Position numbers and translations under genes: made by a program
Source of the DNA: Planctomycetia bacterium
GTDB taxonomy: Bacteria; Planctomycetota; Planctomycetia; Pirellulales; UBA1268
Length of the DNA: 64,000 nt
Direction: 5' to 3'
Assembly (NCBI GenBank): GCA_026401035.1
Contig: JAPLNR010000060.1
Location: forward strand, 124,001-188,000
Part shown: positions 1 through 8,901 of the stretch, piece by piece
How positions within the stretch are numbered: position 1 is the stretch's first letter
How the letters are laid out: each line of letters opens with the position of its first letter
Notes under the pieces: generated by a model
Told to the model about the DNA's origin: nothing
Databases searched by the model: none
The model's input: only the letters and a program-made list of their open reading frames with translations

Positions 1-1049
1 CCACCTTCGAAGTGCTGCCGGAGATAGCGGGCCCGCTCGATGTTGCGGTCGTTCGTGTCGAGTTCCATGCCCCGCAGCTTCTGGAGGTGGGCCGGCTGCG
101 TACGGACGAGCAGGGAGTTGATGTCGGCGAGCTTGACGTCCCCGATCAGCCCCAGGAGCACGCCCATGCGCACCCGCGAGAGGAGCTGCATCGTCTCTTC
201 GGCGCTGATCGTCTGGGCCGTCCGCAGGATGCCGAAGGCGCGGCTCACCTGGTCGTGCACGTTCTGCTGCGTCTCGCGCACGAGAAACTCCCGTGCCCGC
301 CGCTCGTAGTCGATCAGCACGGGCACGACATCTCCGACCTGTTCCACCAGCTCCTCCTCGGTGCGGCCGAGGGTGGTCTGGTTGGAGATCTGATAGAAGT
401 CGCCCATGGCCTGGGAGCCCTCGCCGTAGAGACCCCGAACGGCGAGCGAGATCTTGTGCAGGCTGCGAAACACCTTGTCGATCTGTCGGGTGATCACCAG
501 TGCCGGCAGGTGCAGCATCACGCTCACGCGGATGCCGGTGCCGACGTTCGTCGGGCAGGCCGTGAGATAGCCCCAGCGGGGATGAAAGGCGTAGGGAACG
601 ACTTTTTCGATCTGGTCATCGACGACCTTGATCTGCTCCCAGGCGCCCCGCAGGTCGAGCCCGCTGTGCATGCACTGGATCCGCAGGTGATCCTCCTCGT
701 TGATCATCAGGCTGACCTGCTCCATGCGGTCGATCGCCACGCTGCGGGCGCCCTGTGCATCCGCGTGTTCGCGGCTGATGAGTTGCCGCTCCACGAGAAA
801 CTGCCGGTCGATTTCCTCGAGATGCCCGACGTCGATGTATTCGAGCCCCTTGCCGATGGGCACCGTGGCGATCCGCTCACGGAGAAATCGCTCGATATCG
901 GCACGGTCCTGCTCCGACGCCCGGCTGACGAACGGATACTGTGCGACGTTGCGGGCCAACCGCACGCGGCTGCTCATCACGATGTCCGACTCCGGCCCCG
1001 TGCCGCGCAGCCATTCGCCAATCGACTGCGTCAGCGACTCGAGTTTCAT
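1..1049 (-). CDS. mcsB: Protein arginine kinase McsB (C-terminus cut by window edge)
   Basis: This cytoplasmic ATP:guanido phosphotransferase-fold kinase phosphorylates protein arginines and, in Firmicutes, marks proteins for ClpCP. I translated 349 codons from the ATG at 1049. The substrate-binding segment SSRVRLARN lies near residue 24 and the guanido-kinase catalytic loop CPTNVGTG near residue 165, with the reactive cysteine present. Family members are about 350-360 residues, so only a few C-terminal residues should be missing at position 1. The start overlaps the mcsA stop by 4 bp (ATGA), so the two are almost certainly co-translated. The last visible residues (IERARYLRQHF) match the usual McsB C-terminus. 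Confidence 0.93.
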   Translation of the reverse strand, partial: MKLESLTQSIGEWLRGTGPESDIVMSSRVRLARNVAQYPFVSRASEQDRADIERFLRERIATVPIGKGLEYIDVGHLEEIDRQFLVERQLISREHADAQGARSVAIDRMEQVSLMINEEDHLRIQCMHSGLDLRGAWEQIKVVDDQIEKVVPYAFHPRWGYLTACPTNVGTGIRVSVMLHLPALVITRQIDKVFRSLHKISLAVRGLYGEGSQAMGDFYQISNQTTLGRTEEELVEQVGDVVPVLIDYERRAREFLVRETQQNVHDQVSRAFGILRTAQTISAEETMQLLSRVRMGVLLGLIGDVKLADINSLLVRTQPAHLQKLRGMELDTNDRNIERARYLRQHFEG

Positions 1050-1657
1050 TCAGATCCTCTTTCCATTTCGGCCGCCGGTGCTTCAGAAGCCGTGGAGGCG
1101 GACGGGCCGATCCAGCGGTCTTCGATCGACCGGATGGCATCCCTGTTTTCGCGGGCCTTCTCGTAATCCTCGAGGGCGATCGATTCCTTCATCTCCCGCC
1201 GTAGGCCGATGACGCGGGTCAGATCCTGCGTGCCATCCGGCAGCGGTTCCGCGCCCGCCACGGTCGGGCCGCGGGATGGGCGGCGGCCAGTGTGCTCCGT
1301 GGAGCCGTGAATGTTTGCAATCAGCGGTTCGAGTTCCTTCTCGAATTGCACGTAATCGTGGGGACAGCCAAGCCGGCCCTGATTGCGAAACTCGAAGAAG
1401 GTAATCCCGCACATGTCGCAGGCCCGTTGATCGAGCAGCGCCAGTTCGTCAGCCGTCTGGCCGACCCCCAACGGGCCGGTAAGGGCACCGCCGCCGACCG
1501 CCCCCTCCGCCGCCTCTTCGGGCGTCTCCACTTCCGACTCAGATTGGTTGAGGTAGTTGCGGGCATGATCCTCGCAGAGATGGAGTTCGCGTACGGCCCC
1601 CGCCTCGAGTTCCGTAATGTGGAACACCGCCTGTTTGTCGCAATGCTGGCACTTCAT
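1046..1657 (-). CDS. mcsA: McsA-like zinc-binding activator with UVR motif
   Basis: McsA is the small zinc protein that activates the McsB arginine kinase. The 203-residue product has paired metal ligands at C3/C6, C28/H31, C80/C83 and C98/H100, then a UvrB/UvrC (UVR) helical motif at about 150-180 (RREMKESIALEDYEKARENR). An acidic Gly/Ala-rich linker separates the first two ligand groups. The ATG at 1657 was chosen because the zinc motif MKCQHC starts there and a GAGG box lies about 6 nt upstream; the frame is open further upstream but reads as low-complexity basic sequence. No ctsR or clpC is visible beside it, unlike the Firmicutes operon. Confidence 0.88.
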   Translation of the reverse strand: MKCQHCDKQAVFHITELEAGAVRELHLCEDHARNYLNQSESEVETPEEAAEGAVGGGALTGPLGVGQTADELALLDQRACDMCGITFFEFRNQGRLGCPHDYVQFEKELEPLIANIHGSTEHTGRRPSRGPTVAGAEPLPDGTQDLTRVIGLRREMKESIALEDYEKARENRDAIRSIEDRWIGPSASTASEAPAAEMERGSE

Positions 1658-1842
1658 GATCGCCCTCGTCGTTCGGACCGCCTGCGGAATCATAGCGGGT
1701 TTGCTGGCCAGGGTCGCCTTCGGGTTGCCGCGCCGCCGACCACGGCCGTTTTCAGGCACGTGCGGGACGGCCCGATGCAGACAGGGCCGGCATGCCGCCC
1801 TTATTGTTGCCCCTTGAACCGGCGGCTAGTCTCTGTCGGCAA

Positions 1843-1863
1843 GCGCCCGCGAGACGCGGGCGC
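1843..1863 (+). promoter_or_regulatory. Perfect GC hairpin in the trpE leader
   Basis: GCGCCCGCG and CGCGGGCGC form a perfect 9-bp all-GC stem around the loop AGA, ending 18 nt before the trpE ATG and just ahead of its weak AGGA ribosome-binding site (1868-1871). There is no T-run after it, so it is not a classical terminator. It could limit ribosome access, but that is inference. Confidence 0.4.
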
Positions 1864-1881
1864 AGTCAGGACGTGCCATCC

Positions 1882-3435
1882 ATGCCCCACCTACCCGATC
1901 CGAGTCGTTTCGTCGAGCTGGCGAAGACCTTTCGCCTCGTCCCGGTCTACCGGCGGCTGTTCGCCGATGGGCTGACGCCGCTGTCGGCATTCGCCCGGAT
2001 CGACGCCGGCGACTGCGGCTGCCTGTTCGAGAGCGTGGTCGGCGGGGAGAAGGTGGGCCGCTACAGCTTCCTCGGCGCCGATCCCTTCATGCGACTCGAG
2101 GCCTTCGGTACCTCCGTGCGGATCACGCGGGGCAACGCCATCGAGACATTCGAGTCCGCCGACCCGCTGGGCGAACTCCGACGCCGTATGGAACCCTTCA
2201 CGCCGGCGCGGCTCGCCGAACTGCCGCCATTCACCAGCGGCGTGGTGGGGTATGCGTCCTATGACTCCGTCCGTTATGCCGAGCATCTGCCCGACGCACC
2301 CGCGGACGATCTGCAGCTGCCAGACCTGAGCTTCGCGTTCTACGATCGGCTGCTCGTCTTCGACAACGTCACGAAGTCGCTCGATATCGTCGTGCTCGCC
2401 CACATCGAGGAAGGCTCGGCCGCCGGCGTCGCTGCGGCCCGCGCGGCGGCGTGCCGCCGGATCGACGCCACGATCGAACAGCTTTCACGGGATGGTGGCT
2501 GGCCGCCGGCCGCCGACATCGGCCCGCGGCAGCAGCCGCGCTGCCTCACCGACGGCAGCCTCCGCACGACGTTCACCGAGGCGCAGTTCACGGCCGCCGT
2601 GAACCGCGCCATCGAATACATCCGTGCCGGCGACATCTTCCAGGTGGTGCTCAGCCGCCGTCTGGAGATTCCGTTCGAGTTGCCCCCCTTGGAGCTCTAC
2701 CGCACGCTGCGGGTCGTGAACCCGAGCCCGTTCATGTTCTATCTGCGCACGCCCGAGGCCACGCTCGTGGGCAGTTCGCCGGAGATCATGGTGCGGGTCG
2801 TGGACGGCACGATCACGGTGCGGCCGCTGGCCGGCACCCGCCCCCGTGGAGCGACGCCCGAGGAAGACCACGAGCTCGCCGCGGCCCTGCTCGCCGACCC
2901 GAAGGAGCGGGCCGAGCACGTGATGCTGATCGACCTGGGCCGCAACGACGTCGGGCGGGTTTCGCGAATCGGCTCCGTCGTGCTCAGCGACGTGATGTCG
3001 ATCGAGCGTTACAGCCACGTGATGCACATTACGAGCAACGTCACCGGCCGCCTTGCCCCCGACACGACGGCCTTCGATGCCCTGCGGGCCTGCCTGCCGG
3101 CCGGCACCGTTTCCGGAGCCCCGAAGATCCGCGCGATGCAGATCATCGACGAACTGGAGCCCGTTCGCCGCGGACCCTATGCGGGAGCCGTCGGCTACAT
3201 CGACTTTGGTGGCTCGATGGACACCTGCATCGCCCTGCGCACGGTGGTGCTCACGGGGGGCAAGGCCTACGTCCAATCGGGCGCCGGCATCGTGGCCGAC
3301 AGCGATCCCAAGAGCGAGTTTCAGGAAACGATCAACAAGGCGAAGGGCATGCTCGTGGCACTCGAGATGACGGCCGACCGCCTGCGTCGCCCGGCCGCAG
3401 CCGGCGCCGCGCAGCCCGCCCCCGCGGCCTCATGA
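1882..3435 (+). CDS. trpE: Anthranilate synthase component I
   Basis: TrpE converts chorismate to anthranilate, the first committed step of tryptophan synthesis, using ammonia delivered by the TrpG glutaminase, which is not in this window. The 517-residue product has the N-terminal regulatory domain with a feedback-site segment of the LLES type (here LFES, about residue 52) and the C-terminal chorismate-binding domain, with RPLAGTRPRG, IDLGRNDVGRV, SGAPKIRAMQIIDELEP and GPYAGAVGYID in the expected order. The ATG at 1882 was preferred to an in-frame upstream GTG/ATG because family homology begins there. The gene ends in an ATGA overlap with an ABC ATPase. trpA/trpB lie 3 kb away on the other strand, so the trp operon is split. 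Confidence 0.95.
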   Translation: MPHLPDPSRFVELAKTFRLVPVYRRLFADGLTPLSAFARIDAGDCGCLFESVVGGEKVGRYSFLGADPFMRLEAFGTSVRITRGNAIETFESADPLGELRRRMEPFTPARLAELPPFTSGVVGYASYDSVRYAEHLPDAPADDLQLPDLSFAFYDRLLVFDNVTKSLDIVVLAHIEEGSAAGVAAARAAACRRIDATIEQLSRDGGWPPAADIGPRQQPRCLTDGSLRTTFTEAQFTAAVNRAIEYIRAGDIFQVVLSRRLEIPFELPPLELYRTLRVVNPSPFMFYLRTPEATLVGSSPEIMVRVVDGTITVRPLAGTRPRGATPEEDHELAAALLADPKERAEHVMLIDLGRNDVGRVSRIGSVVLSDVMSIERYSHVMHITSNVTGRLAPDTTAFDALRACLPAGTVSGAPKIRAMQIIDELEPVRRGPYAGAVGYIDFGGSMDTCIALRTVVLTGGKAYVQSGAGIVADSDPKSEFQETINKAKGMLVALEMTADRLRRPAAAGAAQPAPAAS

Positions 3436-4331
3436 TCCGTTTTGAACAGTCGACGATCGAGCAGTCCGGCCACATCGTGATCGACCGCCTGTCGCTGGCC
3501 GTTTCCGCGGGCCAGGCGCTCGCGGTCATCGGACGCACCGGGGCGGGCAAATCCACGCTTCTGGCAGCGCTCGCCGCCGCCATTTCGACCCGCGGCGGCG
3601 ACATCACCGTGCAGGGGCACTCGGTGCGCCGTGATCCGGCCGGCGTCCGCCGCCTCATCGGCTACGTGCCGGCCCGCCTGGAAGCCTGGCCGGCGGCCCG
3701 CGCCGCCGACTTCCTCGAGCTGTTTGCCAACGCCGCCGGCCTCTCGGGCACCGGGCTGCGGCGGGCACTCGACAAGTCGTTGTCGCTGGCGGGCCTCGGC
3801 GGTCGCGGCAGCCAGCAGATCGACCAACTCTCCGACGGCGCAGCAAAGCGGCTGCTGATCGCGCGGGCGCTCCTGCACGACCCGCAGGTGCTGGTGTTTG
3901 ATGATCCGTTCGCCAGCCTCGATCCCCCCGACCGCCGAGAAACCGAACGGCTCATCGGCGATGCAACGCTCATGGGCCGCACCGTCATCGCGGCGATCAA
4001 CGCAGCTGACGTTTCCGACTGCTTCACGCATCTCGCCGTACTTGCCGACGGCCGGATCACCGCCCATGGCCCCGCGTCGCCGGAGACTTTTACCGCCGAT
4101 CGGGCCTGGCGTTACCGATTTGTCTGCCGTGGACAGGCCGCCGCGGTCGCGGACACGTTGCGATCGCTCTCCGCTGAACCCCATCTCGTCGACGCCGACA
4201 CGGTCGACTGCCGCGTCGCTGCAGCGGGCCCTGCGTCCGGGAGGCTGATTGAGGCCGTCGTGCGGTCGGGCGTCAACGTCGAGTCGGTGGGGCATCATCC
4301 GCACTGGGCCGCACAACTGATCGACAGCTAG
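3432..4331 (+). CDS. ABC-type ATPase with degenerate motifs
   Basis: This 299-residue protein has an ABC transporter ATPase fold resembling NatA/ABC-2 export ATPases. Walker A is intact (GRTGAGKS, 34-41). The signature is LSDGA (133-137) rather than LSGGQ. Walker B is VLVFDD (153-158), with Asp where the catalytic Glu is expected. The H-loop histidine is replaced (TVIAAIN, 184-190) and the Q-loop reads GYVPARLEAW with no Gln. A C-terminal ~90-residue extension lacks recognisable motifs. Its start overlaps the trpE stop (ATGA), so it is translated with trpE, yet no membrane permease lies beside it. It may bind ATP but hydrolyse it poorly. The substrate is unknown. Confidence 0.8.
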   Translation: MIRFEQSTIEQSGHIVIDRLSLAVSAGQALAVIGRTGAGKSTLLAALAAAISTRGGDITVQGHSVRRDPAGVRRLIGYVPARLEAWPAARAADFLELFANAAGLSGTGLRRALDKSLSLAGLGGRGSQQIDQLSDGAAKRLLIARALLHDPQVLVFDDPFASLDPPDRRETERLIGDATLMGRTVIAAINAADVSDCFTHLAVLADGRITAHGPASPETFTADRAWRYRFVCRGQAAAVADTLRSLSAEPHLVDADTVDCRVAAAGPASGRLIEAVVRSGVNVESVGHHPHWAAQLIDS

Positions 4332-4347
4332 CGTTCCGCGGGAAAAA

Positions 4348-5751
4348 TTACCGCAGGAAACCGCGTTCCACGAGCAGCGGCTCGTAGGGGCTGCCGCGGA
4401 GCATCCGTACGGCCAGTGGCGTCGCCATGAGCGTGGTGCCGATCGCCATCAGCACGAGCATGCAATAGACAACCGGCGGGATCACTCCCAGATCCATGCC
4501 GATATTGACGACGATCAGTTCCATGAGCGCCCGCGTGTTCATCAGCACGCCGACGCACGAGGCCTCGCCCGCCGGCATGCCCGCGAGCCGCGCGGCCAGT
4601 CCGCAGCCCCCCCACTTGCCGAGCACCGCAACCGCCAGCACCGCCCCGCACCAGAGCCAGGCCTCGGGGGAGGCCAGTGCACCGACGTTCGTCCGCAGGC
4701 CCGTGTAGGTGAAGAAAATCGGCAGAAAAAAAACCGTCACGAAATCGGCAAGGTGGCCGGCAATGGCCTCCCGCACGCGCGGCGCCCCGGAGAGCGACGC
4801 CCCCAGCAGAAACGCGCCGAAGATCGCGAAGATGCCGATCAGGCTCGTGGCCAGCGCCGCGCAGAGCAGCGCGGCCAGCAGGAGCGAGAGCATGCCCAGC
4901 GACAACTGCGGCCGGCCCGGCTGCGCGTGCGGCTGGGTATGCGGCTGGGCGGCGTTGCCGACGGCACGCTCGAGGAGCGGCAGCAGGACCGGGCGGATCA
5001 CGAAGAAGCACAGGCCGGCAAAGCCAGCCGTGGCCCCGAGCATGCGGATCACCGCCAGGGGCTCGAATTGCCCCACGGCGATCGCGGAGACGGCGGCCAG
5101 AAGCGTCCAGCCGACCGCGTCGTCGCAGGCCGCGGCGGCGATCACGGTGGCGCCGATCGGCGTGTGTTGCATGCCCATTTCGATCAGAATCCGTCCCAGA
5201 ATCGGAATGGCCGTGATCGACATCGCGGTGCCCATAAACAAGCTGAATGACCACGGGTCGACTGCAGCCGGGGCTCCCAGGGCCTCGAACCGGGGCAGCA
5301 TCGCGATTGCCAGCCCGAAGCCGAGCGCAAACGGGGCCGCGATGCCCGCGAGCGAGATCGCGGCAGCCAGCCCGCTCTGCCGGCGGATGTGGGAAAAATC
5401 GAACTCCAATCCGATGAGAAATAGGAGCAGGATCAGGCCGATCTGGCTGAAGCTCGTGAGCGAGGCTTCGAGCGCCGCGCCAGTCCCGGCGCCGCCGAAT
5501 ACGAACGCCGAGAATGCGGGCGCCACGGCTCCGAGCGCCGAGGGGCCCAGCAGCAGGCCGGCGACGATTTCGCCCACCACACTCGGCTGGCCCAGCCGCC
5601 GCGCCACGACGGCCCCCAGCCGCGCGGCGAGAATGATCACGATCAACTGGACGAGCAGGGGCCGCAGCAGCGCCTCGCCGGAAGCTCCCAGCAGCGTCGG
5701 CCAGAAGGCCCCTGCGGCACCTGCCAGCGGAGCGAGTGCGGCGAAGTGCAT
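4348..5751 (-). CDS. Kef-type cation:proton antiporter (CPA2)
   Basis: A 467-residue inner-membrane protein made almost entirely of hydrophobic helices (about 12), matching the Na+/H+-exchanger domain of the CPA2/KefB family. The motifs GQPSVVGEIVAGLLLGPSAL (near residue 55) and the helix containing LIGLEFDFSHI are typical of Kef-type antiporters. No RCK/TrkA-N domain follows, so it is the short membrane-only form, which probably exchanges K+ or Na+ for protons. A TTG at 5760 is possible; the ATG at 5751 was preferred. It converges with the ABC ATPase, with only 16 nt between stops, and seems to be a single-gene unit. The ion is not predictable from sequence. Confidence 0.88.
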   Translation of the reverse strand: MHFAALAPLAGAAGAFWPTLLGASGEALLRPLLVQLIVIILAARLGAVVARRLGQPSVVGEIVAGLLLGPSALGAVAPAFSAFVFGGAGTGAALEASLTSFSQIGLILLLFLIGLEFDFSHIRRQSGLAAAISLAGIAAPFALGFGLAIAMLPRFEALGAPAAVDPWSFSLFMGTAMSITAIPILGRILIEMGMQHTPIGATVIAAAACDDAVGWTLLAAVSAIAVGQFEPLAVIRMLGATAGFAGLCFFVIRPVLLPLLERAVGNAAQPHTQPHAQPGRPQLSLGMLSLLLAALLCAALATSLIGIFAIFGAFLLGASLSGAPRVREAIAGHLADFVTVFFLPIFFTYTGLRTNVGALASPEAWLWCGAVLAVAVLGKWGGCGLAARLAGMPAGEASCVGVLMNTRALMELIVVNIGMDLGVIPPVVYCMLVLMAIGTTLMATPLAVRMLRGSPYEPLLVERGFLR

Positions 5752-5904
5752 GGCGGCCAATCCCGGCGAAAATATGGAGTGGTGGGGTTGAAGACCCGAA
5801 TCGTATAACGACGCGTAGAAAAAGCAGATGCCAACCCTTTGACCGCGTTGAAAACCGGCGGTTCGCCAGCGTTGCGGGTGCCGGCCTCAGGAGGTCGCTC
5901 GAAC

Positions 5905-6408
5905 ATGTACTCTGCCCGAGACCCTGACGACATCGACCGCTTCTTCCGGGGACTCACCGAGCACGCGTTTCACGCCCGACTCGGCATCGTCGACCCGCCC
6001 CTGGTCGACTATGTGTCACTCCTGCTCGTCCGGTTCATCCGCAACGACCAGATCCGCACGCTGCCCCACGCCGGGCCGGCCGAGATCGACGACGTGGCGG
6101 AAATGCTCTCGGCCGTGCAGCAGGCCTCCACCGCCGCCGCCCGTGACGAGTATCGCCACATCGGCGACTACACGCTCTTCTGGAGCGGACTCTATCCGGA
6201 GGCCTTGCGGAGGTTTCAGCATCCGTCGCGACAGGACCACTTGCTCGATTACCGTGCCGCCGGCAAGAAGGCCTACTGGATCGCGAGCACGCTGGAACCC
6301 GCCGACGCCGATGCCGAGCGGCATCTCCTCGAGCGTCTCAGCCATGAATACGATCTCTGCGTGGCTGGCCTCACGGAAGTTCGCCGCGCGTGGAGAGAGC
6401 CGGAGTGA
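5905..6408 (+). CDS. Conserved hypothetical helical protein
   Basis: A 167-residue soluble protein with no signal peptide or membrane helix, predicted largely helical. I do not recognise a named domain. Its most characteristic stretch is HIGDYTLFWSGLYPEALRRF (about residue 94 onwards), rich in aromatic and charged residues and likely to be the functional core. The ATG at 5905 is set by a strong AGGAGG at 5890-5895; the frame is open further upstream to 5839 but that part looks non-coding. It stands alone between the divergent antiporter gene and trpA, with an intergenic repeat just downstream. The codon pattern is like its neighbours, with no sign of transfer. Confidence 0.75.
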   Translation: MYSARDPDDIDRFFRGLTEHAFHARLGIVDPPLVDYVSLLLVRFIRNDQIRTLPHAGPAEIDDVAEMLSAVQQASTAAARDEYRHIGDYTLFWSGLYPEALRRFQHPSRQDHLLDYRAAGKKAYWIASTLEPADADAERHLLERLSHEYDLCVAGLTEVRRAWREPE

Positions 6409-6434
6409 CGGGCTGAGGCTTCTTCTCCACTCAG

Positions 6435-6578
6435 CACCTGCGACCCCCCGATGCTGAGGAGCCGGGATCGGCGGAAGCTCGCGGAGCATTGGAGTTTTCG
6501 CTGAGTCGAGGTCAGCGCTGTCGCACGGCCCCAGTGCGAAAAATCCACGCGACAAGACTTCTGCCGGCCCGGCGACCA
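6435..6578 (-). repeat. Intergenic repeat family A, copy 1
   Basis: Read on the minus strand, this ~140-bp stretch matches 38891-39032 closely and 56121-56250 more distantly. The shared core includes GTCGCGTGGATTTTTCGC, then CAGCGAAAACTCCAATGCTC, CTTCCGCCGATCC and CTCCTCAGCATC. The outer parts (GGCAGAAG and CTTCCGCC) can pair imperfectly, suggesting a folded element. No open frame is conserved between copies. Confidence 0.8.
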
Positions 6579-6650
6579 ATGCGGGTTGCTTGTACAGCGC
6601 AGGAAGTCGACCCGGATGCGCTTCAGGATGAAGTGGTCAACAAATGCAAT

Positions 6651-6670
6651 CACCGTGCCGAACAGGATCG
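6651..6670 (-). repeat. Solitary end of the large palindromic repeat (family B)
   Basis: CACCGTGCCGAACAGGATCG matches 18 of 20 bases of the terminal inverted repeat bounding the element at 30016-30460. It sits 12 nt beyond the trpA stop with no rest of the element nearby, so it is either a remnant or an independent occurrence of the motif. Confidence 0.55.
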
Positions 6671-6682
6671 AGCCTGTTCCAT

Positions 6683-7516
6683 TCAGCACGAGGTCCCCAC
6701 GGCGGCGGCGAGTTTGCCGACGTAGTCCTCGACACCGCGGACAAGTTCCTCTCGCGGCTTCGAGCCGGCCTCGGCGAGGTGCCGCACGAGTGCGGAACCG
6801 ACGATCACCCCGTCGGCCACGGCGGCCACTGCCTTGGCCTGCTCGGGGGTCGAAATGCCGAAGCCCACGAGGATCGGCACGTCGGTCTTCGTCCGCAGCC
6901 ACTTCACCCTGTCGATCAGCCCCGCGGGCAGGTCGGTGCGGGCGCCGGTGACGCCGGCGACCGATACGCAGTAGAGGAATCCCGTCGACCGTCGGGCGAT
7001 GGCCTCGGCACGGTCGGGGGGCGTGGTGGGCGTGACGAGCCGCACGAGGGCGAGGCCCGCGGAGCGGCAGGCCGCGTCGAGGTCGTCCGATTCCTCGACC
7101 GGCAGATCAGGCACCACGAAGCCCGCCAGCCCCGCAGCCTTGGCGTCGGCCACGAAGCGGTCGATGCCACGCCGGAAGATGATCGAATAACTGGCCATCG
7201 CGAGGATCGGCATCCGCACCTTCGCCGCTGCCCGCTTCACGGTGGCGAAGAGCGCCTCGATCGTCATGCCATTGTCGAGCGCGCGGGTGTAGGAGGCCTG
7301 GATCACGGCGCCGTCTGCGATCGGGTCGCTGTAGGGTACGCCGAGTTCGCAGAGCGAGGCGCCCGCGCGGTCGATCGCTTCGAGGATGGCAACCGTCGTG
7401 TCGACGTCGGGATCACCGGCCGTCACGAACGGCGCAAGGGCTTTGCGTTGCTGCTCCCGGTTGGCTGCAAACACGGCGGCAATTGACGCTGTTCCGCTGG
7501 GCATGGTCTTTTCCAT
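6683..7516 (-). CDS. trpA: Tryptophan synthase alpha chain
   Basis: TrpA cleaves indole-3-glycerol phosphate to indole and glyceraldehyde-3-phosphate and channels indole to TrpB. The 277-residue TIM-barrel protein carries the signature ELGVPYSDPIADG (about 57-69), with both catalytic acids present, and the phosphate-binding segments GFGIS and VIVGSALV near the C-terminus. Its ATG directly follows the trpB stop (TGA then ATG, no spacer), so translation is coupled and equimolar production with TrpB is expected. An internal ATG at 7504 is an alternative start. Length matches the family (260-280). Confidence 0.96.
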   Translation of the reverse strand: MEKTMPSGTASIAAVFAANREQQRKALAPFVTAGDPDVDTTVAILEAIDRAGASLCELGVPYSDPIADGAVIQASYTRALDNGMTIEALFATVKRAAAKVRMPILAMASYSIIFRRGIDRFVADAKAAGLAGFVVPDLPVEESDDLDAACRSAGLALVRLVTPTTPPDRAEAIARRSTGFLYCVSVAGVTGARTDLPAGLIDRVKWLRTKTDVPILVGFGISTPEQAKAVAAVADGVIVGSALVRHLAEAGSKPREELVRGVEDYVGKLAAAVGTSC

Positions 7517-8791
7517 TCAGCCGTCCACCATGCCGCGGAGCCGGGCAATTTCGGCGGCATCCTTGTCGCCACGCCCCGACAGGCAGATCACCAGGATCTC
7601 GTCTGCCGGCCGCCGGGCGGCTTCCTTCACCGCCCAGGCGATGGCGTGGGATGTTTCGAGCGCCGGCAGGATGCCTTCGCGCCGGGCCACCAGATCGAAG
7701 GCGTCGAGCGCCTCCGAGTCGGTGACGCTCGTGTATTCGACCCGGCCCGCATCCCGCCAGTAACTGTGCTCGGGTCCGACGCCCGGATAGTCGAGGCCGG
7801 CCGACACGGAATGCACGTCGGCTGTCTGGCCATCCTCGTTTTGCAGCACGTAACTCAGGCTGCCGTGCAGAATCCCAGGGCTGCCGTAGCTTAGGCTCGC
7901 GGCATGATCGCCGGCCTTGGCGGAACGTCCGCCCGCCTCGACACCGATGAGCCGCACTCCCGCATGATCGATGAACGGGTAGAACATTCCCGCCGCATTG
8001 CTGCCCCCCCCGACGCAGGCCACGACCATGTCGGGCAGGCGGCCAAACTGCCGGCGGCACTGGTCGACGGCTTCACGGCCGATCACCGATTGGAAGTCGC
8101 GGACGATCCGCGGAAACGGGTGCGGGCCGACAACGGAGCCGATGATGTAGTGGGTGTTCTCGACCGAGCCCATCCAGTCGCGCATCGCCTCGTTGATCGC
8201 GTCCCGCAGGGTTCGTGAACCGGTCTCGACGGGTCGCACCTCCGCCCCCATGAACCGCATGTTGCGGACATTGGGAGCCTGCCGACGGACGTCCTCGGAA
8301 CCCATGTAGACGATGCAGTCGAGCCCGAAGCGGGCGCAGGCCGTGGCGGTGGCCACACCATGCTGACCGGCACCGGTTTCGGCGATGATCCGCCGTTTGC
8401 CCATCCGCATCGCCAGCAGCCCCTGGCCGAGCGTGTTGTTGATTTTGTGGGCGCCGGTATGGCTGAGATCTTCACGCTTGAAATAAATCTGCGCGCCGCC
8501 GGCGAGTTTGGTGAGCCGCTCGGCGAAGAGCAGGGGGGTGGGCCGGCCGACGAATGCCGCCAGCAGCCCGTCGAGTTCCTGGGCAAACGCCGGATCGGCG
8601 ATGGCGTCTTCATAGGCCCGCTCGAGCTGCTCGAGTGCCGCCGAGAGCGTTTCCGGAACGTAGCGGCCCCCGAAGCGGCCAAAGCGGCCGAGCGCGTCGG
8701 GGACGCTGGAAAGCGGTCCCAGCGGGGCCGACGGTGCTGGAGAGGTCGTGGACACGGGTTGGTATCCGGCGAGGGAGCGGCAGCCGGGCAC
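7517..8791 (-). CDS. trpB: Tryptophan synthase beta chain
   Basis: TrpB is the PLP enzyme that condenses indole with serine to form tryptophan. The 424-residue product has the Schiff-base lysine in HTGAHKINN (K116), the catalytic Glu segment [14 protein letters not shown] and the phosphate-binding loop GGGSNAAG, all as in TrpB1. The first ~35 residues are Pro/Ser-rich and not part of the fold. The start drawn is GTG at 8791; an internal GTG about 12 codons later would suit the usual 400-residue length better, so the N-terminus is uncertain. It is transcribed divergently from mutM and coupled to trpA. Confidence 0.95.
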   Translation of the reverse strand: MPGCRSLAGYQPVSTTSPAPSAPLGPLSSVPDALGRFGRFGGRYVPETLSAALEQLERAYEDAIADPAFAQELDGLLAAFVGRPTPLLFAERLTKLAGGAQIYFKREDLSHTGAHKINNTLGQGLLAMRMGKRRIIAETGAGQHGVATATACARFGLDCIVYMGSEDVRRQAPNVRNMRFMGAEVRPVETGSRTLRDAINEAMRDWMGSVENTHYIIGSVVGPHPFPRIVRDFQSVIGREAVDQCRRQFGRLPDMVVACVGGGSNAAGMFYPFIDHAGVRLIGVEAGGRSAKAGDHAASLSYGSPGILHGSLSYVLQNEDGQTADVHSVSAGLDYPGVGPEHSYWRDAGRVEYTSVTDSEALDAFDLVARREGILPALETSHAIAWAVKEAARRPADEILVICLSGRGDKDAAEIARLRGMVDG

Positions 8792-8901
8792 CTTCGGGCG
8801 ACCAGCCTGTACCTCGGATTGTAGCCTCCGCGCCCATGGCTACCATCGCGGGGTGTCAATCGGCCGCTGATACCTGTGGATCGCGGAGTCCCGCGACGAA
8901 G

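Noticed and set aside
1843-1881. Trp attenuator upstream of trpE
   Set aside because: The hairpin has no T-run, no alternative antiterminator was seen and no leader peptide with tandem Trp codons is present.
2451-3431. N-terminal extension of the ABC ATPase reading frame through trpE
   Set aside because: The extension overlaps trpE in another frame; the ATGA junction at 3432 is a better start.
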